A DNA stretch of 64,000 bases from Haloferax sp. Atlit-12N (GCF_003383095.1 NZ_PSYW01000002.1:682001-746000); one strand, 5' to 3'; shown: positions 1 through 9,272, numbered from the stretch's first letter. Numbers and translations are program-made. The notes: a model not told the origin generated them from the sequence alone.

Positions 1-892
1 GCACGTCCTCCGTGTACTGGACGATGGTCTGAAGCTCCGAAATCGTCGAGTTGAGCGACTCGATGCGCGACCGAATCGACTCGATGCGGTCGTTCGCCTC
101 GCCGCGGTCGACCTCCTCGGCCTCGAACGAATCGAGTTCCGACTGGAGTTCGGAGCGCTCCTCGCGGAGCGATTCGACGCTCTCGCGCTCGCTCTGGAGG
201 CGGAAGCGGACCGTTTCGAGGTCCGACCGCGCCGACTGCAGGTCCGACAGCACCTCGTCTAACGCGGCTTGGTTCTCGCGTTGCGATTCGACCGTCTGGT
301 CTTCGGCCTCGATTTCGGCTTCGAGATCGTCGCGCTCGGCTTCGAGGTCCTCGATTTCGGCTTCGAGATCGTCGCGCTTCGATTCGAGCGACCGGCGGTC
401 GGCCTCGAGCGAGTCGAGCGAGTCGAGTTGTGTTTCTACCTGCGTCCGTCGGGTCTGGAGGCGCTCGATTTCTGCCTCGATGGCGTCGGTGTCGACCGGT
501 GCCATGATGACGTCGTGGAGGTCGCGCTCCGAGACGACGGCCCGGCGCGCCTCGTTCGACCCGAGGAGGAACGCAAAGCGGTCCGCAGTCGTCGTATCCC
601 GGAGGTACGGCGTGCCGTCGGTCGTGACCGACCCGTTCTCACGGGAGAAGACGCGGGTGTACGTCCGGCCGTCCAGTTCGAGTTCGACCGACCCCTCGTC
701 GGCGTCTCCCTTGAGACTGGCCGCGTCGCTCCCGAACGCGCCCATAAGCGCGCGCAGGAATGACGTTCGGTTCGTCGCGTTGCGCCCGGTCAGAACGGTG
801 ACGCCGGGTTCGAGCCCGACGGTTCGTTCGTCGATACCACCGATGTTTCGTATACGGACAGTCGCCGTCTGAAGTGCCTCTGAATCGTTCAT
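1..892 (-). CDS. Archaea-specific SMC-related coiled-coil ATPase (N-terminal part, runs off window)
   Basis: The gene reads leftward from the ATG at 892 and has no stop inside the window, so only about 297 N-terminal residues are seen. The first 60 residues contain GRNATNRTS, the unusual P-loop I associate with haloarchaeal SMC/Rad50-related (Sph-type) proteins. A small alpha/beta part follows, then from about residue 140 a long heptad-repeat coiled coil rich in Glu, Leu, Asp and Arg. The ATPase C-lobe (Walker B) must lie beyond base 1. The gene starts 34 bases after the end of the rdfA reading frame and is probably co-transcribed with it. From memory, the same pairing occurs beside rdfA in Haloferax volcanii. 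Family assignment is good; the cellular role (cell shape, chromosome or membrane organisation) is not shown by the sequence. Confidence 0.8.
   Translation of the reverse strand, partial: MNDSEALQTATVRIRNIGGIDERTVGLEPGVTVLTGRNATNRTSFLRALMGAFGSDAASLKGDADEGSVELELDGRTYTRVFSRENGSVTTDGTPYLRDTTTADRFAFLLGSNEARRAVVSERDLHDVIMAPVDTDAIEAEIERLQTRRTQVETQLDSLDSLEADRRSLESKRDDLEAEIEDLEAERDDLEAEIEAEDQTVESQRENQAALDEVLSDLQSARSDLETVRFRLQSERESVESLREERSELQSELDSFEAEEVDRGEANDRIESIRSRIESLNSTISELQTIVQYTEDV
309..378. repeat. Two copies of a 28-bp direct repeat, 42 bp apart
   Basis: A 28-base unit at 309-336 recurs at 351-378. The 42-base period equals 14 codons, i.e. two heptads of the encoded coiled coil, so this is protein-level periodicity kept at the DNA level. 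Confidence 0.75.
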
Positions 893-926
893 GTTTCGGA
901 TGTGGTGTGTTGGTGAGCCCGAATCG

Positions 927-1574
927 CTACTCGTTTCTCTCCTGTTCGCAGTCGCAGTGCCCGGAGTTGAGCAGCGTCGTCGGGGTCATTCGAGTGTCAC
1001 AGTCTGTGCAGGTGACACGGATGTCTACTTCGACCTCGTAGGTGCCGATGAAGACCGCTTCGGCCTTCACTAAACGGTCGATAACATCGATAGTCACCGT
1101 CCGCAGTCGGGATCGGAGCTTCCGAATCGTCGCGAGTCCCGACTCGGTCGCGCTCTGTCCGTCTTCGTCGTCGTCTTCACGTTCGACGTTTCGGTGTCGC
1201 TTGAGGTAGTTATACACCGACTAGTAGGAGATGATATCCGACTCCAACTGGTCGATGTCGACGCCGCGCTCGCGGAGCGTGTTCCGCGCGTCGGTGCGAC
1301 TCCCCGCAGTCACGTCGTCGCTGGTCAGGAGTCGGTAGAAGTTCTCCGCCTCCCCGTCGAGGACGTGCGCGCCGGCCTGGTCCAGCGCGGCCCGGATGAG
1401 TCGCTTGTTCACGTCCCCTTCGAGTTCGCGGAGGCTCCGTTGCTCGCGACCCTCGCCGAGCCACGCATCGACGAGGTCGTCACCGAGGCCATCGAGACCG
1501 TACCGGTCTGCGATGCGCTCTATCTTCGGACCTCGGCCGCCGCGGCGGGAAACCGTGCTTCCAGAATCTCGCAT
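927..1574 (-). pseudogene. rdfA: rdfA (rod-determining factor), interrupted by in-frame TAG
   Basis: Translation from the ATG at 1574 gives 117 residues that begin with a basic RRGGRGPK segment and then read RIADRYGLDGLG, LRELEGDVNKRLI and YRLLTSDDV. These resemble the N-terminal part of haloarchaeal RdfA. A TAG stop (1221-1223) interrupts the frame. The same frame continues SVYNYLKRHR through the rest of the expected protein to a terminal CxxC...CxC pair (CTDC, CDC), ending at 927. In RdfA relatives as I remember them the interrupted position is Gln (CAG), so one C-to-T change explains it. The frame is otherwise intact, which suggests a recent mutation, a phase-variation-like state or a sequence error. 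A downstream in-frame GTG at 1217 could restart a 96-residue C-terminal fragment. Next to the SMC-like gene this is probably the true rdfA orthologue rather than a distant paralogue. Confidence 0.72.
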
Positions 1575-1765
1575 TGTGACCTCGTTACCCGGACCTTAGC
1601 GTGCAGTACCCTAAACGTTACTTATGGATTATCAGAGATGATAAAACTAGAACACAAACGAGTTACACGACATACGCCGACGTTCTTACGGATTCCGGGG
1701 AATAAATGAGAGATATCAGTAAACTAGAGAACTACCCACCGCGAGACGGCGGTCGGTTTTTGTCA

Positions 1766-2773
1766 TTATTCCTCACGAACGGTCACCCAGAGGTGGACCT
1801 CCCGGTAAGCGTTATCAACCGTCGGCGACGCCGGCGGCGCGCCCTCGTAGAGGAGGTACGTCAGCCGCAGGCGCTCGCCCGTCATCGTCGGGCGGACCTC
1901 GTGCGGTTCGTGCCACGTCTCGTTGTGTTCGAGTCGGGGCGTGAACGTCCGAAGTTGCTCGGACTCCAGTACGGTCGTCGAGTTGTTCGACACCTCGACG
2001 CGCTGGAGCACGGTGACGACGGTGTAGTTCACCGTCCGGTGCTCCTGGTTGCCGACGCCGAGGACGAGCGACGCGGGTTCGCCGCGGACGAGTTCCTCGG
2101 GGTAGTTGTCGGCGGTGAGTTCGTCGTCGCCGTCTTCGGTCAGGAGGTACAGTTCGGTGAACGACTCGCCGTCTTTCGGCACCGCCACCGCGTAGCCGAC
2201 GCTGGCGGTCGCGAGGACCACGCTCGCCACGAGGACGACGTTCAGCATCGCGTCGGTCCCCGACGCCGGGTTGAACAGTTCGTCGCGCGCGGCGGCGAAC
2301 CAGCGCTGGTAGGGGACTTCCAGCCGTTCTTCTTCGGGGAGCGCCGACCGGCGGGCCGCCGCGAACGCCGTGGCGACGAGCGTGAAGCCGCTCACGGCGA
2401 CGAGGATGGGCACGAGTCGAATCCCCCACGGCGTGAAGTTGAGGACGAGTCCGAGCAGGGGGACGACCGCGATGCTCGTCCCGAACGAGAGCGCGACCCG
2501 CTCGATGCCGTCGATACCACCCATCCGGTCGTGGTCCTCCGGGGCGTCTATCGGCGGACCGCGCTCGGGGAACAGCGCCGCGATGAGGGCGTAGCCGGGG
2601 ATGAAAAGCACGAACGGCAGGCCGACGACGACTCGGAGCGGCGTCCCCTCCAGCCCGGGCGTGAGCGTCGCGACGAGCGTGAGCGCGACGCCCGCGACGA
2701 CGACCGCGAGGTCGGCCGGGAGCGTGCGGAGCGGCTCGGGGAGGAACAACCGCCAGTCTTGGCGCTGCGACAT
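1766..2773 (-). CDS. DUF1616 family membrane protein
   Basis: A 335-residue protein with about five membrane segments in the first 210 residues, including the characteristic GLPFVLFIPGYALIAALFP hairpin, followed by a roughly 120-residue extracytoplasmic beta-sandwich. That domain has CARDB-like statements such as LGVGNQEH and ends HLWVTV. This is the DUF1616 architecture of haloarchaea; no enzymatic residues are evident. It lies 63 bases downstream of the DUF4129-like gene in the same direction and may be co-transcribed. A paralogue with the same layout is at 13984-15009, so the two copies flank the MoxR/DUF58 locus and the first cohesin/dockerin pair. The start ATG directly precedes the first hydrophilic segment, and no better upstream start exists. 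Confidence 0.85.
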   Translation of the reverse strand: MSQRQDWRLFLPEPLRTLPADLAVVVAGVALTLVATLTPGLEGTPLRVVVGLPFVLFIPGYALIAALFPERGPPIDAPEDHDRMGGIDGIERVALSFGTSIAVVPLLGLVLNFTPWGIRLVPILVAVSGFTLVATAFAAARRSALPEEERLEVPYQRWFAAARDELFNPASGTDAMLNVVLVASVVLATASVGYAVAVPKDGESFTELYLLTEDGDDELTADNYPEELVRGEPASLVLGVGNQEHRTVNYTVVTVLQRVEVSNNSTTVLESEQLRTFTPRLEHNETWHEPHEVRPTMTGERLRLTYLLYEGAPPASPTVDNAYREVHLWVTVREE

Positions 2774-2836
2774 CTACCCGAAGTGGGAAACACGAGCACA
2801 AAAATCATTTGTCAGCCGCCGGGGCCCGCAGCCGCG

Positions 2837-5065
2837 CTACTCGACCGGGCCGACCGGCTCCGACGCGTCCGCACCGTCGCCCGACTCGGGCGAGTCGAGC
2901 GCGCCGGTCTCCTCCCGGGCGACGACAGAGCGGGCCGTCTCGACCAGTTCGGCGGCGTCCGCGTCACTCACTGAGAGTCCGCTGTAGGCCGCGCGCTCGT
3001 AGCCCGCGGTGAGCGATTCGAGGGCGTCGGCGGGCGCGACGCCGGCGTCGACACACCGGTCGCAGAACTCCCAGTGCGTCGCGGCGTCGTCGACGTCTGC
3101 GGCGGCCGAAAGCGATTGTCGAACGCCCGCGTAGGCGACGACCACCGCGTCGTTCGGTCGCCCCGCGTCAAGCGCGTCGGCCGCCGAGTCCAGCGCCGAA
3201 GCCTCGGTCGCCGACGGTTCCGGCGCGGTCGAGTCGTCGGAGCCCGAGGCGGCGGACTCGTCGGCTGTCGGCGTCGCCGCGGACTCGCCAGCGCCGTTCC
3301 GCCGGAGGAGAACGGCGGCGACAAGGCCGACAACTGCGGTCCCGGCGATGACCCACGCGAGGGCGAGCGGGTCGAACGGGAGCCCGCCAGAAGCGCCGTT
3401 TCCGGCCTCGCCCCCGGTGGCACCGTTCGAGAGCCGGATGCTCGCCGTCGCGTCGGACGATTCGAGGTTCGTCTTCTCGCCGTCGAACGCGGCCGAGACG
3501 GTCGCGTTCTCGGCGGCCACGCCGCTCGGAAGGTCGATAGTCGTCCGGTACGCGCCCGACTCGCCGGTCGTCGCCGACGCGACTTCGCGCTCGTTGACGC
3601 TGACGGCGACCGACTGGCCGCTCACGGCCTCGCCCTCGTCGGTTTCGAGACGACCTTCGACGACGACCGTTTGGGCGGTCGTCTCGCGGGCGCGCACGTC
3701 GAGCGCTGTCCCCTCGGTTTCGAGCGGGACCGCGACCGTCGCCGGGGCGAACGCGACCGCCCTGCCGTCGCCGTCGGGCGCGATTCGAATCGACGCCGCG
3801 TCTGTCGCGGTCGCGGGGACGGTCGCCGAGACGGCCGACGCGCCGCTTTCGTTTGTCGCCGGCGCGGTCGCCGACGACCCGGCGAAGCTCGCCGAGACCG
3901 GGTAGTTCGACACCGGCGTCCCGTTCACGCTGACCGTCGCGCGAACCGAGACGGCGTCGGCGTAGCCGTAGGCCGGCGCAGACGGCTCCGACAGGCTTGC
4001 GGTCGCGTTCACCTGCGAGACGGCGACAGGGACGACCCGCTCCGTCGCCTGATACATCGACGCGTCATCGGGCAGGTACCGGACCGTGAGCGACGAGGTA
4101 CTGGTCGGAATCCGCGCCGGCCGGTAGGTCAGTTCGAACGAGCCGTCGGGGGCGACCGCGGTCTGAACCGTCCGCCCGCCGACTGCAAAGCGGGCGGTCG
4201 CCGTCTCGACCGGCGTGCCGTTGTCGGCGACGAGCGCCCCCGAGAGGACGAGCGGGTCGGTAAAGGAGATGTTCCGGTCGTAGTCGGCGACGGTGAGGTT
4301 GGTGGCGACGAACTCGCGGGAGACGATTTCGTCGCGCTGCTCGGAGACGTTCGCCTGTACGTCCGCGATTTGGGCGCTACTCTCCGCGAGGTCGCCGTCG
4401 GTCCGGTTCGAGATGACGTCGAACGCCTCCAACAGCCGCTCTGACTGGGTCTCACCGTCCTCGGCGAGTCGCGTCAGTTCGCGGGCGAGTTCGCGGGCGC
4501 GCTCGTCGTTGCCGGCCCGCCTCGCCGCCTCGTACTCGCGGCGCGTCTCGCGGAACTCGCTGACGGTGTCGACGTACTCCCGCTGCGTCTCGCCGACTGA
4601 CTGGTACTCCTCGCTCGCGCCGTCGCCGCCGACCTCGCCCTCGACGTCGACGTACTTGCCGAGCGAGTCGTCGTAGTCGTCGCCGAGCGCCGCCTTCGCG
4701 GCCGCGTACTCGCCCTGACTGAGTTGCAGGGTACTCGCTCCGATGTCACCGTTGAGTTCGCCCGAGAGGTACGACAGCAATCGGTCGAGTTCGTTCTCGT
4801 CGTCGACCTCGTCAGGATTCTCGTGGAGGACACCAGTGCTGTTGTTGTTCGTCGCGTTCGCGGTCTGCTGCAGCGGACCCGTGGTCGGTCCGAACGCCGA
4901 TACTCGGTCAACCGCCCCGAGAGACGCCGGCGCGTCCGTGCTCGGGACGGGCGCGTCGGCGGCCGCTCCCGCAGAGACCGCCGCTACCGGCGCTGTCGCA
5001 ACGAGACAGCCGACGACCAACATCATCCAGAGCAACCGCACCGGGCCGCCCGATTCACCACGCAC
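2837..5065 (-). CDS. Secreted/membrane protein with coiled coil, Ig-like repeats and DUF4129-like C-terminus
   Basis: The frame is open to 5203, but the GTG at 5065 gives a protein of 742 residues that begins with a basic stretch and a normal hydrophobic signal, so that start is preferred. After the signal comes a hydrophilic region with a charged coiled coil (about residues 130-240, rich in Arg and Glu). Two or three beta-sandwich repeats of the carboxypeptidase-regulatory type follow, then one membrane helix (LALAWVIAGTAVVGLVAAVLL). A cytoplasmic C-terminal helical domain contains AYAGVRQSLS and ALESLTAGYERAAYSGL, typical of DUF4129. In DUF58/MoxR clusters the DUF4129 protein is usually the transglutaminase-like or membrane partner. 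Here the transglutaminase domain is absent. It is divergent from the DUF58 gene, with a 215-base shared promoter region. Confidence 0.78.
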   Translation of the reverse strand: MRGESGGPVRLLWMMLVVGCLVATAPVAAVSAGAAADAPVPSTDAPASLGAVDRVSAFGPTTGPLQQTANATNNNSTGVLHENPDEVDDENELDRLLSYLSGELNGDIGASTLQLSQGEYAAAKAALGDDYDDSLGKYVDVEGEVGGDGASEEYQSVGETQREYVDTVSEFRETRREYEAARRAGNDERARELARELTRLAEDGETQSERLLEAFDVISNRTDGDLAESSAQIADVQANVSEQRDEIVSREFVATNLTVADYDRNISFTDPLVLSGALVADNGTPVETATARFAVGGRTVQTAVAPDGSFELTYRPARIPTSTSSLTVRYLPDDASMYQATERVVPVAVSQVNATASLSEPSAPAYGYADAVSVRATVSVNGTPVSNYPVSASFAGSSATAPATNESGASAVSATVPATATDAASIRIAPDGDGRAVAFAPATVAVPLETEGTALDVRARETTAQTVVVEGRLETDEGEAVSGQSVAVSVNEREVASATTGESGAYRTTIDLPSGVAAENATVSAAFDGEKTNLESSDATASIRLSNGATGGEAGNGASGGLPFDPLALAWVIAGTAVVGLVAAVLLRRNGAGESAATPTADESAASGSDDSTAPEPSATEASALDSAADALDAGRPNDAVVVAYAGVRQSLSAAADVDDAATHWEFCDRCVDAGVAPADALESLTAGYERAAYSGLSVSDADAAELVETARSVVAREETGALDSPESGDGADASEPVGPVE

Positions 5066-5280
5066 TACCCGTAGCCAGACGGGGGGACCTAATGGGTTTT
5101 GGCATTCGCCGACTTGCTCCGGCGGTCCCGGACGCGTGATTCGCAGACTGCGATGCGTTAACGCCGGGTTTAACGCCCCGGTCAGACCGCGAACGCGCCG
5201 CAAATCCCCGGGTCAGCGCGGCCGACTGCGGCCCGCTTCAACACAAACATTCAACTTGGGCGGCACGAATCGAATCCACG

Positions 5281-6705
5281 ATGCTTCCGACCCGCCGATG
5301 GGCCGCGCTCGCAGGCGTCGCCTGCTTCCTCGCCGTCTACGCGGTCGTCCTCGACGAGCCGACGCCGCTTTTCGCAGCCAGCGGCCTCGCCGCGTGGCTC
5401 GTCGTCGCGCAGGTCGACGCCGTCGGGACGATTCGCGCGGTCGACCGCGACCTCTCGGCGAGCGTCTCGGTCGAGCCGACGTCGGTGTACGTCGACGACC
5501 GCGCCGCGGTGACGCTGACGGCGTCGCTGTCCGAGGCCGTCGACGCGCCCGTCGAGGTCGAACTCGTCGCGCCGCCGAGCGTGAACGCGCCCGAGCGGGC
5601 GCGTCGGACGGTCGCGTTCGACCCCGGAGAGACCGCCGGGTCGGTCACGTGCAGTGTCGAGTTCCCCGTCGCCGGGCGAATCGCGTTCGACGAGGTCGAA
5701 GTCGACATCGAGGACCGTGCCGGCTTCTTCACCGAGACGCTGGCGCTCGACGCCGACGCCCGCTGCCTGGTCGAACCGCCGGCCCCCGACGGCATCCACG
5801 TCGGTCGCGGCGGCGAACTCGTCGGCGCGTCCTTCGGCGACCACTCCAGCGACCAGACCGGACCGGGACTCGTCCCCCACGAGACGCGGCAGTACCTCCC
5901 CGGCGACACGCTGTCGCAGATCGACTGGAAGACCACCGCGCGCATGGACCACCCGTACATCCGCGAGTTCGAGTCCGAATCGGATTATCTGCTGTCGCTC
6001 GTGGTCGACTGCGGTTCGAACATGAACCGCGGTCCGACCGGGCGAACAATGCTTTCGTACGCGCGCGAGGTCGCGCTCGGCCTCATCGACGCCGCCGACT
6101 CCCACAGCGACCCCGTTTCGGCGCAGTTCGTCGGCGACGCCGGGACGACCTGGGAGTTCGGCCCCTCGTCGTCCTCGAACGCCTACCAGACGATTCGGCG
6201 GCGACTGCTCTCGATAGAACCGACCGCGCGCTCGCGTCGTCCGGTCGGCACGTCTCGGCCGGTCGCCCCCGAAGACGCCCGCGAGCGGAGTCGCCTCCTC
6301 GAGGGTGACGACTCGGCGTTCGCGACGACGCTTCGCCCGTACCTCCGCGACGGCGAGAGCTACGTCTCGCGGGTCAGCGACCGGCCGATTTTCGACGCGG
6401 TGAAGTCCGTGTGCTCGCGGTCCGACCGGCAGGACCACCTCGTGCTCGTCACCGACGACTCGGCGAGAGTCGAGACCTACGAGGCGGTCGTCGTCGCGTC
6501 CAAGCGGAGCAGCCAGACGAGCGTCTTCCTCACGCCGACGACGTTCTTCGACGACGCCGCCGGGAGCGCGGGCGACACGGCCGGAGTCGTCTCCTTCGAG
6601 GAGTTCCGAAAGCGCCTCGAACGGCTCCCGAACGTCACCGCCTACGAGATAGCCCCAAAGAGCGCCATGGACCTGGCGACTGACCGCGCCACCACAGCGG
6701 AGTGA
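5281..6705 (+). CDS. DUF58 domain protein (vWA-like), MoxR partner
   Basis: 474 residues. Two N-terminal membrane segments (about 8-24 and 30-45) are followed by a beta-rich region. The DUF58 signature then appears around residue 200-250: GDTLSQIDWKTTARMDHPY, then VVDCGSNM, a degenerate vWA metal site of the D-x-x-S kind. DUF58 proteins pair with MoxR AAA ATPases in assembly or maturation of membrane and secreted complexes. The MoxR gene lies just across at 8248-9237 in the opposite direction. It starts the plus-strand operon 5281-8237; the next gene begins six bases after its stop. Confidence 0.88.
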   Translation: MLPTRRWAALAGVACFLAVYAVVLDEPTPLFAASGLAAWLVVAQVDAVGTIRAVDRDLSASVSVEPTSVYVDDRAAVTLTASLSEAVDAPVEVELVAPPSVNAPERARRTVAFDPGETAGSVTCSVEFPVAGRIAFDEVEVDIEDRAGFFTETLALDADARCLVEPPAPDGIHVGRGGELVGASFGDHSSDQTGPGLVPHETRQYLPGDTLSQIDWKTTARMDHPYIREFESESDYLLSLVVDCGSNMNRGPTGRTMLSYAREVALGLIDAADSHSDPVSAQFVGDAGTTWEFGPSSSSNAYQTIRRRLLSIEPTARSRRPVGTSRPVAPEDARERSRLLEGDDSAFATTLRPYLRDGESYVSRVSDRPIFDAVKSVCSRSDRQDHLVLVTDDSARVETYEAVVVASKRSSQTSVFLTPTTFFDDAAGSAGDTAGVVSFEEFRKRLERLPNVTAYEIAPKSAMDLATDRATTAE

Positions 6706-6711
6706 ACACCG

Positions 6712-7224
6712 ATGGAGACACCTGTGAACCAGAGCGAACGGACGATTCGAACCGTGTTGGACGCGAACGAACTCACCCCGATGGACGTGGTCGGCGTCCT
6801 CTGTGTCACGCTCGTGGCGGGGCTGACGAGCGGGCTGTGGGGCGTCGCCGCCGGCGTCCTCGTCCTCGCCGCGGCGACGGCGACGACGGGACCGCTCGCG
6901 TTCGTCGTCGCCCAACTGACCGCCGTCTCGTTTTTCGGAGACGCGAGCCTCGTCGCGCTCGGTGGCGCGCAGCTCGCGGCGTTCCCGCTCCTCGCGAGCG
7001 CGGCGTGCGCGTGGCCGCCGGACCGGTCGCGACTCGCTCGGCTGGCGGCGGGGTACGTCGTCGCGCTCGGGGCGGCGTGGGCGCTCTGGGCGACACTCCG
7101 GTGGGCGTGGCAGGCCACGCTGGTCGCCGTCGTCCTCGCGGCGCTCGTCGCCTACGGACTCCACCGCTACGAACGCGTCGCGCTTGGCCTCGTAAGCACG
7201 TCGGACACGGGGGCGGGGCGATGA
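6712..7224 (+). CDS. Small polytopic membrane protein of the DUF58/MoxR locus
   Basis: 170 residues with a hydrophilic N-terminus of about 25 residues and then four to five hydrophobic segments rich in Ala, Leu and Val, ending in a short polar tail. No catalytic motif is seen. The start is six bases after the DUF58 stop, and its TGA overlaps the next gene's ATG (ATGA), so expression of the three genes is probably coupled. I do not recognise a named family with certainty; similar proteins occur at this position in haloarchaeal DUF58 clusters. Confidence 0.75.
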   Translation: METPVNQSERTIRTVLDANELTPMDVVGVLCVTLVAGLTSGLWGVAAGVLVLAAATATTGPLAFVVAQLTAVSFFGDASLVALGGAQLAAFPLLASAACAWPPDRSRLARLAAGYVVALGAAWALWATLRWAWQATLVAVVLAALVAYGLHRYERVALGLVSTSDTGAGR

Positions 7225-8237
7225 GCGCGGACAGCCCCGCGGACCGACCCGACCGCGAGTTGGCGAACGGCGAGACCCGTTCCATCGTTTCGGCCGCGAC
7301 CCGAGGCGACGGCGACGCCGGTCGGGGCGACACCGACGAGTCGACGCCCGGCCGCGCCGAAGTCGCCGACCTCCGGCGCGAGAACGCCCGCCTCAGACAG
7401 CGCTACGAGGCGCTCCGTCGAGGTCGGTACCGACAGACCGCCGTCGCGCTGGCCGCACTCGGCGTCGCCGGTCTGCTCGGGGGGGCGCTGTTTCCGCCCG
7501 TCAGGGAGACGCTCGTCGTCCTCGGCGCTATCGGGCTGTTCGCCGCCGCGGTGACGCGGTATCTGAGCCCCGAGCGGTTCATCCCCGTCGGCGTCGGGTC
7601 GTCGGTGTTCGGCGCGCACGCGAGCAACCACGCCGCCGTCGTCGACGAACTCGGCCTGCAGGACGTGACCGTCTACGTCCCCGACGCCGACCGCGACGCC
7701 GTTCGGCTGTTCGTCCCGGAACACCGCGGCTACGCGCTTCCCGACGCCGAGGCGCTCCGCGACACCTTCGTCGTCACCGACGACGAACTGGCGCGCGGCG
7801 TCGCCTTCAATCCCAGCGGCGGCGGCCTGTTCGACGAGTTCGAGCGGAGCCTCGACGGCCCGCTCGGCGACGACCCCGAGACGCTCGCCCGACAGACGAC
7901 CGACGCCCTCGTGGAACTGTTCGAACTCGCCGAGACCGCGACCGCCGAGACGGACGCCGCCGACGGTCGCTTGACGGTCCGCGTCGAGGACTGCCGGTTC
8001 GGGTCGGCCGAGACGTTCGACACGCCCGTCGCGTCGTTCGTCGCCGTCGCCGTCGCCCGCGGCCTCGACGCGCCGGTCGTCGCCGAGGTCGCCGCCGGCG
8101 AGGAGATGGACTTCGCCGTCACCTGCCGGTGGGACGTCGAAGACGACGAGGAAGTCGAGTCGTCCGCGGACGCGGCGTCAGCGGTCGAGCGCGAGGCCGA
8201 AGAAGCAGAAACAGAAACAGAAGCCGACGAGCGATAG
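7221..8237 (+). CDS. Conserved haloarchaeal protein with coiled coil and two membrane helices
   Basis: 338 residues from the ATG at 7221, which overlaps the preceding stop. The first 45 residues are polar. A short coiled coil follows (ADLRRENARLRQRYEALRRG), then two membrane helices around residues 72-115. A globular alpha/beta domain contains VGSSVFGAHASNHAAVVDELGL and a strongly acidic tail closes the protein. The function is unknown. Last gene of the operon led by DUF58; it ends ten bases from the convergent MoxR gene, leaving almost no intergenic DNA. Confidence 0.75.
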   Translation: MSADSPADRPDRELANGETRSIVSAATRGDGDAGRGDTDESTPGRAEVADLRRENARLRQRYEALRRGRYRQTAVALAALGVAGLLGGALFPPVRETLVVLGAIGLFAAAVTRYLSPERFIPVGVGSSVFGAHASNHAAVVDELGLQDVTVYVPDADRDAVRLFVPEHRGYALPDAEALRDTFVVTDDELARGVAFNPSGGGLFDEFERSLDGPLGDDPETLARQTTDALVELFELAETATAETDAADGRLTVRVEDCRFGSAETFDTPVASFVAVAVARGLDAPVVAEVAAGEEMDFAVTCRWDVEDDEEVESSADAASAVEREAEEAETETEADER

Positions 8238-8247
8238 CCGACCGCCC

Positions 8248-9237
8248 TCAGTCGTCGTCGCCGGCGACGGACGGCGTCGCCGACTCGTTGAGGTCGACTT
8301 CGGGCGTCGGAACGGTGTCGACGACCTCCTCGACGACCTCTCGGGGGTCGCGTCCGCTGATGTCCGCCTCGGTCCCAAGGACGAGGCGGTGCGACATGAT
8401 GATGGGTGCGAGTCGCTTCACGTCGTCCGGAATCACGTAGTCGCGGCCGCGAATCGCCGCGGCGGCCTTGCCGGCCCGGAGGAACGCAAGCGACGCGCGG
8501 GGCGACGCGCCGAAGTCGACCGCGGTGTGCGTCCGCGTCGCGCCGACGAGGTCGAGGATGTAATCGAACACCTTGTCGTCGACGTGCACGCCCGTGACGA
8601 CCTGCCGGGCCTTCCCGATGTCGGCGTCGTCGATGACGTTCGAGATGTCCGAGGGTTTGAGCGACGGCGAGCGGTCGAAGCGTTCGAGAATCTCCCGCTC
8701 GTCGGCCCGCTCGGGGATTTCGACGACGACCTTGAACTGGAAGCGGTCGCGCTGGGCCTCCGGGAGGTTGAACGTCCCCTCGTACTCGATGGGGTTCTGC
8801 GTGGCGACGACCATGAACGGATAGGGGAGTTTGAGCGTCTCGCCCTCGATGGTCACCTGTCCCTCTTCCATCGCTTCGAGGAGGGCGGACTGCGTCTTCG
8901 GCGTCGCCCGGTTGATCTCGTCGGCGAGGACGACGTTCGAGAAGACCGGTCCCCGCTGGAGTTCGAACTCGCCGAGGTTCTCGCGGTAGATGTGGGTTCC
9001 CGTGATGTCCGCCGGCAGCACGTCGGGCGTCATCTGAATCCGCTGGTAGTCAAGGTTCGCGGCGTGGGCGAACAGGTTGGCGATCGTCGTCTTGGCCACG
9101 CCGGGGACCCCTTCGAGGAGGACGTGCCCGTTCGTCAGCAACGCGATGGTGAGCGCCTCTATCGCGTCTTCGTTCCCGACGAGGAGTTGCGACGTCTCGT
9201 CCAGGATGGCCTCGTAGACCTCTTCGGGAGCACTCAT
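8248..9237 (-). CDS. MoxR-family AAA+ ATPase
   Basis: 329 residues. Walker A is GVPGVAKT, Walker B is VLADEINRA, sensor 1 is ATQNP, and the MoxR lid contains GASPRASLAFLRAGKAAA. The start is set at 9237 (MSAPEEV). A TATA-like box lies at 9263-9272, about 30 bases upstream, and the longer frame to 9264 would begin inside that box. MoxR ATPases act as chaperone-like motors with DUF58/vWA partners, here the convergent gene at 5281-6705. It probably forms a unit with the DUF4350 and small membrane genes upstream on the same strand, although it also has its own promoter. Confidence 0.93.
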   Translation of the reverse strand: MSAPEEVYEAILDETSQLLVGNEDAIEALTIALLTNGHVLLEGVPGVAKTTIANLFAHAANLDYQRIQMTPDVLPADITGTHIYRENLGEFELQRGPVFSNVVLADEINRATPKTQSALLEAMEEGQVTIEGETLKLPYPFMVVATQNPIEYEGTFNLPEAQRDRFQFKVVVEIPERADEREILERFDRSPSLKPSDISNVIDDADIGKARQVVTGVHVDDKVFDYILDLVGATRTHTAVDFGASPRASLAFLRAGKAAAAIRGRDYVIPDDVKRLAPIIMSHRLVLGTEADISGRDPREVVEEVVDTVPTPEVDLNESATPSVAGDDD

Positions 9238-9262
9238 ATACGAGACATTCGGGACGGCGACC

Positions 9263-9272
9263 ACATATAACT
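9263..9272 (-). promoter_or_regulatory. TATA-like box for the MoxR gene
   Basis: Minus-strand AGTTATATGT is centred 30 bases from the ATG at 9237. This supports a leaderless transcript and decides the start codon. Confidence 0.6.

Noticed and set aside
1221-1223. Pyrrolysine or programmed readthrough at the rdfA TAG
   Set aside because: Haloarchaea of this type are not known to decode TAG as pyrrolysine, and no stem-loop or signal is evident after the stop; a point mutation is simpler.
5251-7164. 637-codon open frame opposite the DUF58 gene
   Set aside because: Antisense shadow of the DUF58 operon; arginine/aspartate-rich without structure.
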